Shown one piece after another: positions 52,620 through 61,576 of a DNA stretch of 64,000 nucleotides (positions are counted from its first letter, which is position 1; every line of letters starts with the position of its first letter). A program made the translations under genes and the position numbers. The DNA lies in contig NZ_CYRX01000011.1 of NCBI RefSeq assembly GCF_001458315.1, positions 186,001-250,000 of the forward strand, given 5' to 3'. The stretch comes from Thalassobacter stenotrophicus. Its GTDB lineage: Bacteria; Pseudomonadota; Alphaproteobacteria; Rhodobacterales; Rhodobacteraceae. The notes under the pieces were generated by a model, which was not told where the DNA came from, made no database searches, and saw only the letters and a list, made by a program, of their open reading frames with translations.

Positions 52620-53341
52620 CACGACTTGCTGGAAAACGTGCATTCGTCACCGCAGCCGGCCAAGGGATTGGCCGTGCCTGCGTCGAGGCCTTAACAGCCA
52701 ATGGCGCGCAGGTCATTGCGACCGATCTCAACGCAGACTTGCTTGAGGGGTTGGACGCTGAAAAAGCATTTGCCCTTGATGTGCTGGACAAAGACGCCCT
52801 GCAAGCGGCCGTCAAAGACGCATCACCGGACATCTTGGTTAATTGCGCAGGTCACGTGCATGGCGGCTCGGTGCTAGAGGTATCGGACGACGATTTCGCG
52901 TTTGCGATGCACCTGAACGTACGTGCGCAGATGCATGCCATTCAGGCCGCTTTGCCCGGAATGATCGACAAGGGGCGCGGGTCGATCATCAATATCGCCT
53001 CCGTCGCCTCTAGCGTAATGGGCCTGCCCAATCGCTGCATATACGGCACGTCCAAGGCCGCAGTAATCGGCCTGACAAAATCTGTTGCGGCGGACTTTGT
53101 AACCAAGGGCATCACCTGCAACGCCATCGCCCCCGGCACCGTCGATAGTCCATCTTTGCACGACCGGCTCAAAGCCACGGGCGACTACGACGCCGCAATG
53201 GCCGCGTTTGTCGCGCGACAGCCCATGGGCCGCATTGGCACCGCACCTGAGATCGCGGATCTGGTGGTTTATCTCGGCTCGGATGAGACGCAATACATGA
53301 CCGGCCAATGCATCAGCATCGACGGCGGGATGACGATATGA
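52616..53341 (+). CDS. 2-keto-3-deoxy-L-fuconate dehydrogenase-like SDR
   Basis: 241 residues. It shows the subgroup pattern AFVTAAGQGIGRACVEAL, CAGHVHGGSVLEVSDDDFAFAMHLNVRA, IASVASSVMGLPNRCIYGTSKAAVIGLTKSVAADF and CNAIAPGTVDSPSLHDRL, shared with keto-deoxy-fuconate 4-dehydrogenases and BDH2. It would oxidise C4 of a 2-keto-3-deoxy acid, giving the 2,4-diketo acid cleaved by the FAH hydrolase at 41.7 kb. It overlaps the preceding stop by 4 nt (ATGA). Confidence 0.87.
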   Translation: MTRLAGKRAFVTAAGQGIGRACVEALTANGAQVIATDLNADLLEGLDAEKAFALDVLDKDALQAAVKDASPDILVNCAGHVHGGSVLEVSDDDFAFAMHLNVRAQMHAIQAALPGMIDKGRGSIINIASVASSVMGLPNRCIYGTSKAAVIGLTKSVAADFVTKGITCNAIAPGTVDSPSLHDRLKATGDYDAAMAAFVARQPMGRIGTAPEIADLVVYLGSDETQYMTGQCISIDGGMTI

Positions 53342-53348
53342 GCCGCGC

Positions 53349-54236
53349 TTGGTAGGCGTTCTCCCCCGCGAAGACAAAACCGCTGCGGGCATCGGTATCA
53401 TGGTGCTCGCGGTGGCCTTGTTCACCTGTATCGACACGTCCGCCAAGTGGTTGCTGATCGCAGGGTTGCCTGCGTTACAGGTGGTGTTTGCCCGGTACGC
53501 GGGGCACCTGCTCGTATCCTTGATCGTGTACCTCCCCCAAGAAGGATTGAGCGCGATCCGATCCCAAAGCCCAGGCAAGCAATTCCTGCGGTCGGTCTTT
53601 TTACTCGGCAGTACGATACTCAACTTCATCGCACTCAGCTATCTGCCCATCACGATCACCACGACGATCCAATTCACAATGCCCATCGTGGTGACCCTAT
53701 TGGCGATCCCAATGCTGGGTGAAACCGTGGGCATTCGCCGTATCATTGCGGTCTGCGTTGGCTTTTCGGGGGTGCTGGTCGTGACCCAACCATGGTCGGC
53801 GGCATGGCATCCCGCGATGCTGTTGTCGGTCGCATCGGTGGTGGTGGCCTCGCTCTACTTTGTGATGACCCGCATGTTGGCCGGCATCGAAAGCAACGCA
53901 ACACAACAGCTTTGGTCGTCAGCCGTATCCACCACCATTTTGCTGCCCTTCGTAGTCAAGGGCTGGGTCTGGCCACCCGATATCCAAGCATGGATGGTAT
54001 TCATGGCCATCGGCTTTTTCGGCGCCACGGGCCATATTGCAGCCACCACAGCACACCGCTGGGCCGATGCCTCGCTGCTGTCACCGATGTTCTACACGCA
54101 GATCGTGTTCGCCGCCTTCGCAGGTATCTTTATCTTCGGCACATGGCCCACGATCTACACACTGGGCGGCGGCGCGATCATCATCGGATCGGGTTTGTAC
54201 ATCTGGGCCCGAGAGCGAAAGGTGAAAGGTGGGTGA
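53349..54236 (+). CDS. EamA/DMT-family transporter
   Basis: 295 residues, ten predicted membrane segments in two EamA repeats (about 12-145 and 155-290). It appears to start with TTG at 53349, 7 nt after the SDR stop; the first ATG, at 53400, would cut into the first helix. Substrate unknown; being last in the catabolic run, it may export an overflow product or take up a related compound. Confidence 0.82.
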   Translation: MVGVLPREDKTAAGIGIMVLAVALFTCIDTSAKWLLIAGLPALQVVFARYAGHLLVSLIVYLPQEGLSAIRSQSPGKQFLRSVFLLGSTILNFIALSYLPITITTTIQFTMPIVVTLLAIPMLGETVGIRRIIAVCVGFSGVLVVTQPWSAAWHPAMLLSVASVVVASLYFVMTRMLAGIESNATQQLWSSAVSTTILLPFVVKGWVWPPDIQAWMVFMAIGFFGATGHIAATTAHRWADASLLSPMFYTQIVFAAFAGIFIFGTWPTIYTLGGGAIIIGSGLYIWARERKVKGG

Positions 54237-54268
54237 CAAAGACCACCCACTCAATCCCAACGTTGGGC

Positions 54269-55006
54269 CTAGCCGCGCCCGATATAGGGCATCGCTGACG
54301 CCATAACGGTCATAAACTGCACGTTCGCATCCAACGGCAACGACGCCATATGCAGAACCGACGAGGCAACGTTGGATACGTCCATTACAGGTTCCACCGC
54401 CATAGACCCATCAGCCTGTGGCACACCCTTGGTCATTGCCACAGCCATGTCGGTCAAAGCGTTGCCAATGTCGATCTGACCACATGCAATATTATACGCC
54501 CGCCCATCCAAAGAAACAGAACGCGTCAAACCGGTGATTGCGTGCTTAGACGTCGTGTAGGCGGCTGAACCATACCTCGGCACATAGGCGGAAACCGAAC
54601 CGTTATTGATGATCCGCCCGCCCTGCGGGTCCTGCGCCCGCATCAAGCCAAAGGCCACTTTCGCACAGATAAAGCTGCCGGTGATGTTAATGTCGATCAG
54701 GTTGCGCCACGCGGCAACGTCGATCTCATCCACAGTGCTCGACGCCAATGATACACCCGCATTGTTGAACAGCACATCCAGATGGCCCCACTGCGCCGCC
54801 GCTTTCCCAAACGCATCCACTACCGATGCCTCATCACTCACGTCACAAGGCATAGCCAACGCGTTCTCATGCGTCGCCGCAACAGCCGCCAAAGCCTCAG
54901 CGTTACGCCCCACAAGACCAACTTTCCAGCCCGCCTTAAGAAACGCCTCAGCCGTCGCCTTACCAATCCCGCGTCCGCCGCCGGTGATGATGATACTCTT
55001 TGTCAT
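54269..55006 (-). CDS. Short-chain dehydrogenase/reductase
   Basis: 245 residues. TGGGRGIGKATAEAF (8-22), NNAG and YTTSKHA (Tyr-x-x-x-Lys) are visible; the Ser lies in NNGSVSAY. The C-terminal half departs from typical SDRs (AMTKGVPQADGSMAVEPVMDVSNVASSVLHMASLPLDANVQFMTVMA). It lies after the IlvD-type dehydratase on the minus strand, so it is probably read from the same promoter and regulated with it. Substrate unknown. Confidence 0.88.
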   Translation of the reverse strand: MTKSIIITGGGRGIGKATAEAFLKAGWKVGLVGRNAEALAAVAATHENALAMPCDVSDEASVVDAFGKAAAQWGHLDVLFNNAGVSLASSTVDEIDVAAWRNLIDINITGSFICAKVAFGLMRAQDPQGGRIINNGSVSAYVPRYGSAAYTTSKHAITGLTRSVSLDGRAYNIACGQIDIGNALTDMAVAMTKGVPQADGSMAVEPVMDVSNVASSVLHMASLPLDANVQFMTVMASAMPYIGRG

Positions 55007-55026
55007 GGACCCGTGTCCTTACCTTC

Positions 55027-55073
55027 TTTGGTTCTTAAATATCCCGGGGGAGCGAAGCGGGGGCAGAGCCCCC
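55027..55073 (+). repeat. Rhodobacteraceae-type intergenic repeat, copy 2
   Basis: TTTGGTTCTTAAATATCCCGG continuing through GGGAGCGAAGCGGGGGCAGAG to CCCCC. It is the same element as at 49110, here lying antisense to the two minus-strand genes it separates. Insertion into unrelated gaps in both orientations suggests a mobile or gene-conversion-spread repeat. Confidence 0.75.
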
Positions 55074-55075
55074 AA

Positions 55076-56857
55076 TCAGTGGTTATCACGCGGCAGATCG
55101 TGGCGGATTTTTTGGTATGCCGTCGCCAACTCCAAACATCCACCATCGGACAATTGCCCAACATGCTTGCGGTAGATCTCCTGCCAAGGTGTCTGATGCT
55201 TTAACTCAGGTGCTTCCCACGCATCAATACGGGCTTGCCACTCGTCGCCTGGCACCAAAGCATCCATTCGGCTCGCGTTTAAATCCAACCGGACACGGTC
55301 GCCTGTGTTCAGATAGGCAAGCCCACCCCCCACCACCGACTCTGGTGACGCGTTCAGGATCGATGGGCTCTCGGACGTGCCGGATTGGCGGCCATCACCA
55401 ACCGTTGGCAGGTGGTTCACCCCTTGCCGCACAATCGCGTCCGGCGGCAGCATGTTCACCACCTCAGCCGAGCCGGGATACCCCACGCAGCCGACACCGC
55501 GAATGAACAGAATTGTGTGATCGTCAATCTCAAGCGCGGCATCATTGATCCGGTCGTGATAGTCCTCAGGGCCCTCGAACACGACGGCACGCGCCTCAAA
55601 CACCCCCTCATTGCCCGGCTCTGATAGAAACCGCTGACGGAAATCTGATGAAATCACACTGGTTTTCATCAGCGCACTGTCGAACAGATTGCCGGACAAA
55701 ACCTTAAAGCCCGCATGTACGCGCATCGGCTCCGCATAGGTCGTGATCACGTCGGTATCTTCACTCTCCCATCCGGACAGGTTTTCACCCATCGTTTTTC
55801 CCGTGGCTGTCATGACGCCCAAATGCAGGCGGTCGGCCTTAACCAGCTCACCCATCACCGCGGGCACACCACCTGCGCGGAAAAAGCTCTCGCCGAGGTA
55901 TTCACCGGCGGGCTGCATGTTCACCATCAAGGGTACGTCAAAGCCGATTTTTTCCCAATCGGTCACGTGTAGATCAACGCCGATATGCCGCGCGACGGCC
56001 TGCAAATGCGGCGGTGCATTCGTCGATCCACCAATCGCAGAGTTCACGACAATTGCGTTTTCAAAGGCCTCACGCGTCAGGATGTCAGACGGCTTCAAGT
56101 CCTCATAGACCATCCCAACGATCCGCTTACCGGTCTCATAGGCCATGGCCATGCGCTCACGAAACGGTGCGGGGATCGCGCTGTTACCGGTCAGGGTCAT
56201 ACCCAGCGCCTCGGCCATCGCATTCATCGTGCTGGCCGTGCCCATCGTGTTGCAATGCCCCTGGCTTGGCGCAGAGGAGCATACGCGCTTCATAAACTCT
56301 TCATAGTCGATCTTGCCTTCCGCCAGCAGGCGGCGGCTTTCCCAGACGATTGCGCCGGACCCAGCGCGTTTGCCCTTCCACCAACCGTCCAGCATTGGCC
56401 CGCCGTTCAGGGCGATGGCGGGAATGTCCATGGTGGCCGCCCCCATCAACATCGCAGGCGTGGTTTTATCACAACCAGTGGTCAGTACGACACCATCCAG
56501 AGGATACCCGTGTAGCACCTCAACAAGGCTCAGGTATTGCAGGTTGCGATCCAGCGCCGCCGTCGGGCGCTTACCGGTTTCCTGAACAGGATGGACTGGG
56601 AATTCCATTGGAATGCCCCCGGCCTCACGGATACCCGCCTTGATGCGGTCCATCAGGAATACGTGGATCTTGTTGCAGGGCACAAGGTCTGAGCCGGTCT
56701 GTGCAATCCCAATCACCGGACGCGCGCTTTGCAGCTCTTCGCGGGTAAAGGTGCTATTCTGGTACCGCTCTGTATATAGTGCGGTCATGCCAGGGTTGTT
56801 TGGGTTGTCGAACCACTCCTGTGAGCGGAACCGCTTGTTGGCGCGGGTGTCAGACAT
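55076..56857 (-). CDS. IlvD/Edd-family sugar-acid dehydratase (arabinonate/xylonate type)
   Basis: 593 residues. Iron-sulfur ligands are seen in VPCNKIH, TTGCDKTTPA and SQGHCNTMGTAST. The start RFRSQEWFDNPNNPGMTALYTERY is typical of the pentonate/hexonate dehydratase group rather than of dihydroxy-acid dehydratase from valine synthesis. It would turn an aldonate into its 2-keto-3-deoxy acid; gluconate made by the IdnD/IdnO pair is one possible substrate. A TGGTATACCA site lies 64 nt upstream. Confidence 0.9.
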   Translation of the reverse strand: MSDTRANKRFRSQEWFDNPNNPGMTALYTERYQNSTFTREELQSARPVIGIAQTGSDLVPCNKIHVFLMDRIKAGIREAGGIPMEFPVHPVQETGKRPTAALDRNLQYLSLVEVLHGYPLDGVVLTTGCDKTTPAMLMGAATMDIPAIALNGGPMLDGWWKGKRAGSGAIVWESRRLLAEGKIDYEEFMKRVCSSAPSQGHCNTMGTASTMNAMAEALGMTLTGNSAIPAPFRERMAMAYETGKRIVGMVYEDLKPSDILTREAFENAIVVNSAIGGSTNAPPHLQAVARHIGVDLHVTDWEKIGFDVPLMVNMQPAGEYLGESFFRAGGVPAVMGELVKADRLHLGVMTATGKTMGENLSGWESEDTDVITTYAEPMRVHAGFKVLSGNLFDSALMKTSVISSDFRQRFLSEPGNEGVFEARAVVFEGPEDYHDRINDAALEIDDHTILFIRGVGCVGYPGSAEVVNMLPPDAIVRQGVNHLPTVGDGRQSGTSESPSILNASPESVVGGGLAYLNTGDRVRLDLNASRMDALVPGDEWQARIDAWEAPELKHQTPWQEIYRKHVGQLSDGGCLELATAYQKIRHDLPRDNH

Positions 56858-56901
56858 CGTGCCCTCCCATGATGTGAATCTGCCCGCTTACAAAGGGGCG
56901 C

Positions 56902-56930
56902 TTGGCATACCTTTCCGAAATGGTATACCA
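56902..56930. promoter_or_regulatory. TGGTATACCA operator before the IlvD-type dehydratase gene
   Basis: The perfect palindrome TGGTATACCA is at 56921-56930, between the divergent dehydratase and periplasmic-protein genes. A degenerate second site TTGGCATACC lies at 56902-56911, about two helical turns away. Both could serve the dehydratase promoter. Confidence 0.7.
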
Positions 56931-56978
56931 AATGCAAGGGCAAAGATGAGCCCACCCAAGGGAGAGAGAAAGCAGCCT

Positions 56979-57461
56979 ATGCGAAACGGTATCCTACGCG
57001 CGGCATGCGTGATTATGGCTTGTAGCTTTGGTTCAGGGGCATCAGCTGATGTTGATCTGATCACCACCGATGCATGTCTGAATGAGCGGCTCGCCCAAGG
57101 GGAAAACCCAACCGTTTGTGTGGATCAAGCGCACCAGCGCTGTTTAACAATGCCCGGCGATATGAGCGCCTCAGCGATACTCTGTTTTGGCCAAGCCCGA
57201 GAGGCGTGGAACATTGGAATCGCCGCCAACATGGAGCGGATCAAAGAAACCGCGGATGAGCGGCTCGCGACGATTGCAGCGGTTGAGTTGAAGTACGACA
57301 TGCTGGGGAACTTGATGCAATGTGACCGCATGGAAGAGCTGGCAAAGGCCGCATCCGAGGCCACAGGCGATCAGATCGCCCGGCAGCGCGCGCAATGCGA
57401 AGCCTCGGCTGCAGGTCTGGTATATCTGCGGGTCAAGTTGCGGTCGCGCAGCCTGCAATGA
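56979..57461 (+). CDS. Small Cys-rich periplasmic protein of unknown function
   Basis: 160 residues from the ATG at 56979. The N-terminus MRNGILRAACVIMACSFGSGASA is a signal peptide. The mature part holds six cysteines (DACLNERL, TVCVDQAHQRCL, ILCFGQ, MQCDRME, AQCEAS) and helical stretches, a pattern resembling DUF1311/LprI-like proteins that bind lysozyme, but identity is not certain. It overlaps azlC by 4 nt (ATGA), which is unexpected for a periplasmic protein and suggests joint control. Confidence 0.7.
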   Translation: MRNGILRAACVIMACSFGSGASADVDLITTDACLNERLAQGENPTVCVDQAHQRCLTMPGDMSASAILCFGQAREAWNIGIAANMERIKETADERLATIAAVELKYDMLGNLMQCDRMEELAKAASEATGDQIARQRAQCEASAAGLVYLRVKLRSRSLQ

Positions 57462-58168
57462 CCGCGCGCCAAGCCTTTTGGCGCGGCTACCTCGATTGCG
57501 CGCCATTCATCCTGATCGTTGTGCCCTATTCGATGCTGTTTGGCGTCGTCGCACGCGACGCGGGTTTGGATATTTTACAGACCATGTCGATGTCGATTTT
57601 GGTGATTGCCGGGGCCTCTCAATTCACAGCGCTTGCGTTGTTGCAGGACCAAGCGCCTGTGTTTATCGCCCTATTCGCAGCACTCGCCGTTAATCTGCGA
57701 ATGGCGATGTATTCCGCCGCTTTGGTCCCGCACTTGGGCCATGCCCGGCTGGGAACACGAGCTTTGATGGCCTACTTGATGGTCGACCAAGCCTTTGCTG
57801 TTGCGGTCAAAACATACGAAGATCGCCCCGAAATGACCCCTGACACCAAGGTTGCGTACTACTTTGGGGCAATGATGTTGATCTGTCCGATCTGGTACGC
57901 TTGCACGCTTTTGGGGGCCGTGTTGGGGCAGGCCATACCCGAAAGTTGGTCGTTAGATTTCGCCGTTCCGATTTGTTTCATCGCGCTTACCGCCCCCCTC
58001 CTAAGGTCGCTATCACACGTGGTCGCGGCACTTACGTCCTGTGCGATGGCGATTGCTTTCGCGTGGGTGCCTTGGTCGCTTGGCCTGTTCATTGCTGCGA
58101 TCATAGCAATGATCGTGGGCGCGCAGACGGAGCTGTTCCTGCGGCGCCGCAAGGCATGCGCTTCATGA
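57458..58168 (+). CDS. azlC: AzlC-family branched-chain amino acid exporter, large subunit
   Basis: 236 residues from the ATG at 57458. The family start RQAFWRGYLDCAPFILIVVPYSMLFGV and the GASQFTALALLQDQAP segment are characteristic. About seven membrane helices. With AzlD it exports branched-chain amino acids or analogues. It overlaps both neighbours by 4 nt, so three genes form one transcript. Confidence 0.9.
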   Translation: MTARQAFWRGYLDCAPFILIVVPYSMLFGVVARDAGLDILQTMSMSILVIAGASQFTALALLQDQAPVFIALFAALAVNLRMAMYSAALVPHLGHARLGTRALMAYLMVDQAFAVAVKTYEDRPEMTPDTKVAYYFGAMMLICPIWYACTLLGAVLGQAIPESWSLDFAVPICFIALTAPLLRSLSHVVAALTSCAMAIAFAWVPWSLGLFIAAIIAMIVGAQTELFLRRRKACAS

Positions 58169-58485
58169 TCGACAATACGACATTTTGGACACTGACCATC
58201 GCGCTTGGGCTTGGCACATTTGCCATCCGGTTTTCATTCCTCGGCCTGCTAGGCGGACGAGAATTGCCGGAATGGGCGCTATTGCATCTGCGCTATGTGG
58301 GGGTGGCGGTTTTTCCCGCGCTGTTCACGCCTTTGGTCCTGTGGCCTGACGCCACTGACGGCGACATGGATCCAGTTCGCATCATCGCCGCGATCGCCGC
58401 GTTCTTGGTTGGGCTTCGTGGGTCCGTGATCGGGGCGATCATCGCCGGAATGGGCACCTTTTATGCGTTAGCATTTATACTTTGA
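58165..58485 (+). CDS. azlD: AzlD-family branched-chain amino acid exporter, small subunit
   Basis: 106 residues, four hydrophobic helices. Start at 58165 in ATGA overlap with azlC. The TFAIRFSFLGLLGGRELPEWALLHLRYVGVAVFPALFTPLV pattern is that of AzlD. An extension upstream into azlC is open but not conserved. Confidence 0.88.
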   Translation: MIDNTTFWTLTIALGLGTFAIRFSFLGLLGGRELPEWALLHLRYVGVAVFPALFTPLVLWPDATDGDMDPVRIIAAIAAFLVGLRGSVIGAIIAGMGTFYALAFIL

Positions 58486-58519
58486 ACCGCACCGAAATAC
58501 ACCGTTAAGGGAGATTAAT

Positions 58520-59218
58520 ATGATCGAAGAACCCGCCACGCTGCAAATCCGCGCCAAAATCAAGCGACCGACCCAAGCGCAGATTGACGCCTTTAAGAAC
58601 ATCCCAACCGGGTTCTTGTGTGACGCAATGGAGGGGCAAGGCGCGCTTTGCACATCGATCCAGCCGGTTTGCACAGATGGTGGCCTGCCCCTGCATGCCC
58701 ATGGTCCTGCATTGGTCGCGGACAACGGCCCGGCCGAGATTTTGGCAACGATGGGCGCGCTCCACATCGCGCAAGAGGGCGATATCGTTGTGGCCGCAGC
58801 ACACGGTCACACGGATTGCGCAGCCGCCGGCGACAGGTTCTGTGGAATGATGAAAAACAAGGGCGTTGCTGGGTTTGTCACCGATGGCCAAATGCGCGAC
58901 TACTCCGGGATTGTGGCTGCGGGCCTGCCTGCTTGGTGTGCCGGGCTTAGCCCAAATTCGCCTTACTCGAACGGCCCCGGCAAGGTTGGATTTGGTGCTG
59001 TAGTTGGGGGACGACACATCGAAACTGGTGACATAGTTGTCGCCGACCGAGACGGTGTTGTCGTTGTTCCTTTTGCGATGATCGATGCGGTTATCGCCCA
59101 GCTTGCCGCCATTCAGGAGTTGGAGGACACTCTCGATGCAAAGGTCCAAGATGGCTTTTGCGAGATGACGAAAGTCCAAGCAATGCTAAAAGATGGAACT
59201 GCGAAGTTGGTAAGCTAA
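58520..59218 (+). CDS. RraA-family aldolase/decarboxylase
   Basis: 232 residues. The RraA fold is marked by GFLCDAMEGQGAL near the start, then GVAGFVTDGQMRDYSGIVAAGLPAWCAGL, with the DG..RD motif that binds metal and pyruvate enolate in 4-hydroxy-4-methyl-2-oxoglutarate aldolases, and GDIVVADRDGVVVVP. It likely cleaves or decarboxylates a branched or C4-C6 oxo-acid formed in this catabolic region. AAGGGAG precedes the ATG; it follows azlD by 34 nt. Confidence 0.87.
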   Translation: MIEEPATLQIRAKIKRPTQAQIDAFKNIPTGFLCDAMEGQGALCTSIQPVCTDGGLPLHAHGPALVADNGPAEILATMGALHIAQEGDIVVAAAHGHTDCAAAGDRFCGMMKNKGVAGFVTDGQMRDYSGIVAAGLPAWCAGLSPNSPYSNGPGKVGFGAVVGGRHIETGDIVVADRDGVVVVPFAMIDAVIAQLAAIQELEDTLDAKVQDGFCEMTKVQAMLKDGTAKLVS

Positions 59219-59259
59219 GCGAGGGGACGCATTAACGTGCGGCCCACATGGTTAACCAA

Positions 59260-59808
59260 TTAAGCGGTCCCGCGCACCGGCCGATTATTTTCGATATTGA
59301 AGCGCATTCCATCGAGAAGTTCATCCAAATCGGGCCGCGACGCCGGCCCATTTGAGATATCAACCAACATCAATTTTCCATCAGGTCGGATCGCAAAGGT
59401 GCCCGGTTCGGCAAACCGCGTGGTGGTTTCCGCCTCGGACAAAGGATCGGAAACATAAAGCCCAAGGGAGCGCATCTGCGGCTCCGTCAAGCCGTAGCAC
59501 AGATCAAATTCCCAACCGAACTCAGCCTTATCCAGTTGGGCTTTTTCCAAGCTATCCGCAGAAACAACAACGACATTCATCAACGCCGTCCAGTCCGAGA
59601 GCATGGCGTTGAACTTGTTCAGGTAGCGTTTGCAACGTGGGCAATGCTTACCCCGGTAAACCACCAACAGTGTCCAGCGATCCTTGGGGCCACCAATGGT
59701 GATTGGACCACCGTCCACTGTGGTGAATTGCATCGGCGTGATAGGTGCGCCAACATTGGGCTTGGGGGATGACAATTGGAAGTCCTTAGTTAGGTCCAGT
59801 GTGCGCAA
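59260..59808 (-). CDS. Peroxiredoxin-like AhpC/TSA-family protein
   Basis: 182 residues of thioredoxin fold. The redox motif is C56-P-R-C59 in YRGKHCPRCKRYLNKF, a CXXC instead of the single peroxidatic Cys of AhpC. WTLLVVYRGKHC and TRFAEPGTFAIRPDGKL fit the redoxin group often labelled AhpC/TSA family. It could reduce peroxides or disulfides. It lies 8 nt after the 3-hydroxyisobutyrate-dehydrogenase-like gene, downstream of idnO on the same strand. Confidence 0.85.
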   Translation of the reverse strand: MRTLDLTKDFQLSSPKPNVGAPITPMQFTTVDGGPITIGGPKDRWTLLVVYRGKHCPRCKRYLNKFNAMLSDWTALMNVVVVSADSLEKAQLDKAEFGWEFDLCYGLTEPQMRSLGLYVSDPLSEAETTTRFAEPGTFAIRPDGKLMLVDISNGPASRPDLDELLDGMRFNIENNRPVRGTA

Positions 59809-59816
59809 GGTTAATC

Positions 59817-60740
59817 CTAGCTTTCGCCTTTCTTAACCGCCTCCGGCAGATTGCAGCCGTTCAATTCAGCAATGTGGCTGGCAATCGTGGGTACATAGTC
59901 CTGCCCTTTGCCAACCGCTTCGGCTTGATCAAAGTAATTCCGAACCGCTGCACCCATTGGGTTCATTACTCCGGCTGCCGTGGCCATGGACGCCACGTAC
60001 CGCACATCTTTAGCCGCATTCGAGATGGCAAATTTGTGTGCATTGGGATCGCCGCCGACGGCGCCAGAAAAGAACGTATCGAAAAAGCCGCACCCCATGC
60101 GCGAGGGTGCCATGACATCCCGCACCGATTGCGGTGTCAGGCCAGATTTGACCGCGATGCTCAGCGCTTCAGAGTAAACCGATGCATATGACATCGCCAT
60201 GAAGTTCATGATTAACTTCATCTTATGGCCTGCTCCAACTGTACCGATATGGTTAATTGAGCCGGACCAGCATTCGATAACTGGCTTAACCTTAGTAAAC
60301 GCCTCATCCGATGCGCCGACCATCGCATCAAGCGTCCCGGCCTCAGCTTCTTTGGGTGTTCGGCCCAACGGTGCATCAACCATGTGCACACCATGTGTCG
60401 CCATTTCAACCGCCAGCGACATCGTAGATGTCGGGTCAGCAGTCGTCGTATCGACAACAATCAATCCGTCACGCGCGCCAGCTAAGATACCGTCAGGGCC
60501 ACGAATAATGGCTTCAACCTGCGGGGAGTTGGACAGACAAAGGTGAATCACATCACACTGCTCTGCCATTTCTCGCGCGGTCTGCACTTCGGTCGCACCC
60601 ATGCCCAAAAGGCTATCGACGGGAGCCCGATTTCGGTTTCCTTTGATGACCAAAGGATATCCGCCCTGAAGGATGTTTTTCGCCATCCCGTGCCCCATCA
60701 GCCCAACGCCGATGAACCCGACCGTTAATTTTTCAGTCAT
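59817..60740 (-). CDS. 3-hydroxyisobutyrate dehydrogenase-family oxidoreductase 2
   Basis: 307 residues. GFIGVGLMGHGMAKNIL at the start, DAPLGRTPKEAEAGTLDAMVG, and the catalytic lysine in GAGHKMKLIMNFMAM. It shares the GRTP substrate motif with the copy at 51.7 kb. It follows idnO by 11 nt on the minus strand and is thus probably under the operator at 61.58 kb. Substrate is a beta-hydroxy acid of unknown identity. Confidence 0.88.
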   Translation of the reverse strand: MTEKLTVGFIGVGLMGHGMAKNILQGGYPLVIKGNRNRAPVDSLLGMGATEVQTAREMAEQCDVIHLCLSNSPQVEAIIRGPDGILAGARDGLIVVDTTTADPTSTMSLAVEMATHGVHMVDAPLGRTPKEAEAGTLDAMVGASDEAFTKVKPVIECWSGSINHIGTVGAGHKMKLIMNFMAMSYASVYSEALSIAVKSGLTPQSVRDVMAPSRMGCGFFDTFFSGAVGGDPNAHKFAISNAAKDVRYVASMATAAGVMNPMGAAVRNYFDQAEAVGKGQDYVPTIASHIAELNGCNLPEAVKKGES

Positions 60741-60751
60741 CTCTATTTCCT

Positions 60752-61510
60752 CTAAAGGCTCGCGGTAATGCCACCGTCGACATACAGCGTGTGTCCGTTA
60801 ACGAAGCTCGCCGCGTCAGAGGCAAGGAATACCGCCGCGCCCTGAAGCTCCTCAACATTGCCCCAGCGTCCTTGCGGCGTCCGTTTTTCTAACCATGCGG
60901 AGAACTCTGGGTCTGCCACCAAAGCGGCGTTCAAGGGGGTGTCAAAATACCCCGGAGCAATCGCGTTGCAGTTCAGCCCAAGCCGAGCCCAATCAGTTGC
61001 CATCCCTTTGGTAAGATTGGCAATCGCACCTTTTGAGGCGGTGTAGGGCGCAATACCGGGGCGCGCGAGTGCCGTCTGAACCGAAGCGATGTTGATGATT
61101 TTGCCCTGACCACGCAGGATCATATGCTTTGCCACCGCCTGCCCAACATAAAAGGCAGAGTTTACATTGGTTCGCATCAGATGATCAAAGGCGTCCGTCT
61201 CAAAGTCCTCTAATGGACCGCGATGTTGCATGCCCGCGTTATTAATCAAGATGTCGATTTGCCCAACGCGTTCATAATCATTAACCGCCTCGCGCACTGC
61301 GGCAGGATCTGTCACGTCAAAGGAAAGCGTGTCTACCTGCGCGCCCGTCGCGCGCAAAGTGCCCGCAGCTGCTTCGAGGTCGTCCTCGTCGCGACCATTC
61401 ATGACCAACCGCGCGCCAGCCTTCGCAAGGCCTTTGGACAGGGAAAACCCAATGCCCTTAGAGGACCCCGTGACCAGCGCCACGCGGCCAGTTAGATCAA
61501 AATTTGGCAT
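60752..61510 (-). CDS. idnO: Gluconate 5-dehydrogenase-like SDR
   Basis: 252 residues from the ATG at 61510; the frame stays open upstream through the operator, but that part is not conserved. GRVALVTGSSKGIGFSLSKGLAKAGA, NNAGMQHRGPLEDF and YTASKGAIANLTKGMATDWA are typical of IdnO, which interconverts 5-keto-D-gluconate and D-gluconate. The divergent idnD and shared operator make an L-idonate or similar hexonate route likely. Confidence 0.85.
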   Translation of the reverse strand: MPNFDLTGRVALVTGSSKGIGFSLSKGLAKAGARLVMNGRDEDDLEAAAGTLRATGAQVDTLSFDVTDPAAVREAVNDYERVGQIDILINNAGMQHRGPLEDFETDAFDHLMRTNVNSAFYVGQAVAKHMILRGQGKIINIASVQTALARPGIAPYTASKGAIANLTKGMATDWARLGLNCNAIAPGYFDTPLNAALVADPEFSAWLEKRTPQGRWGNVEELQGAAVFLASDAASFVNGHTLYVDGGITASL

Positions 61511-61576
61511 GTCCCCTCCGGTGCTGCGTGGTCTTTGGGTGTTTGACAAATCCCTGCCGACGCTCTTACTTAGCAA

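Noticed and set aside
55076-56857. ilvD of valine/isoleucine synthesis
   Set aside because: The N-terminus and size fit the aldonate dehydratase branch, and the gene lies under the sugar-acid operator rather than with ilv genes.
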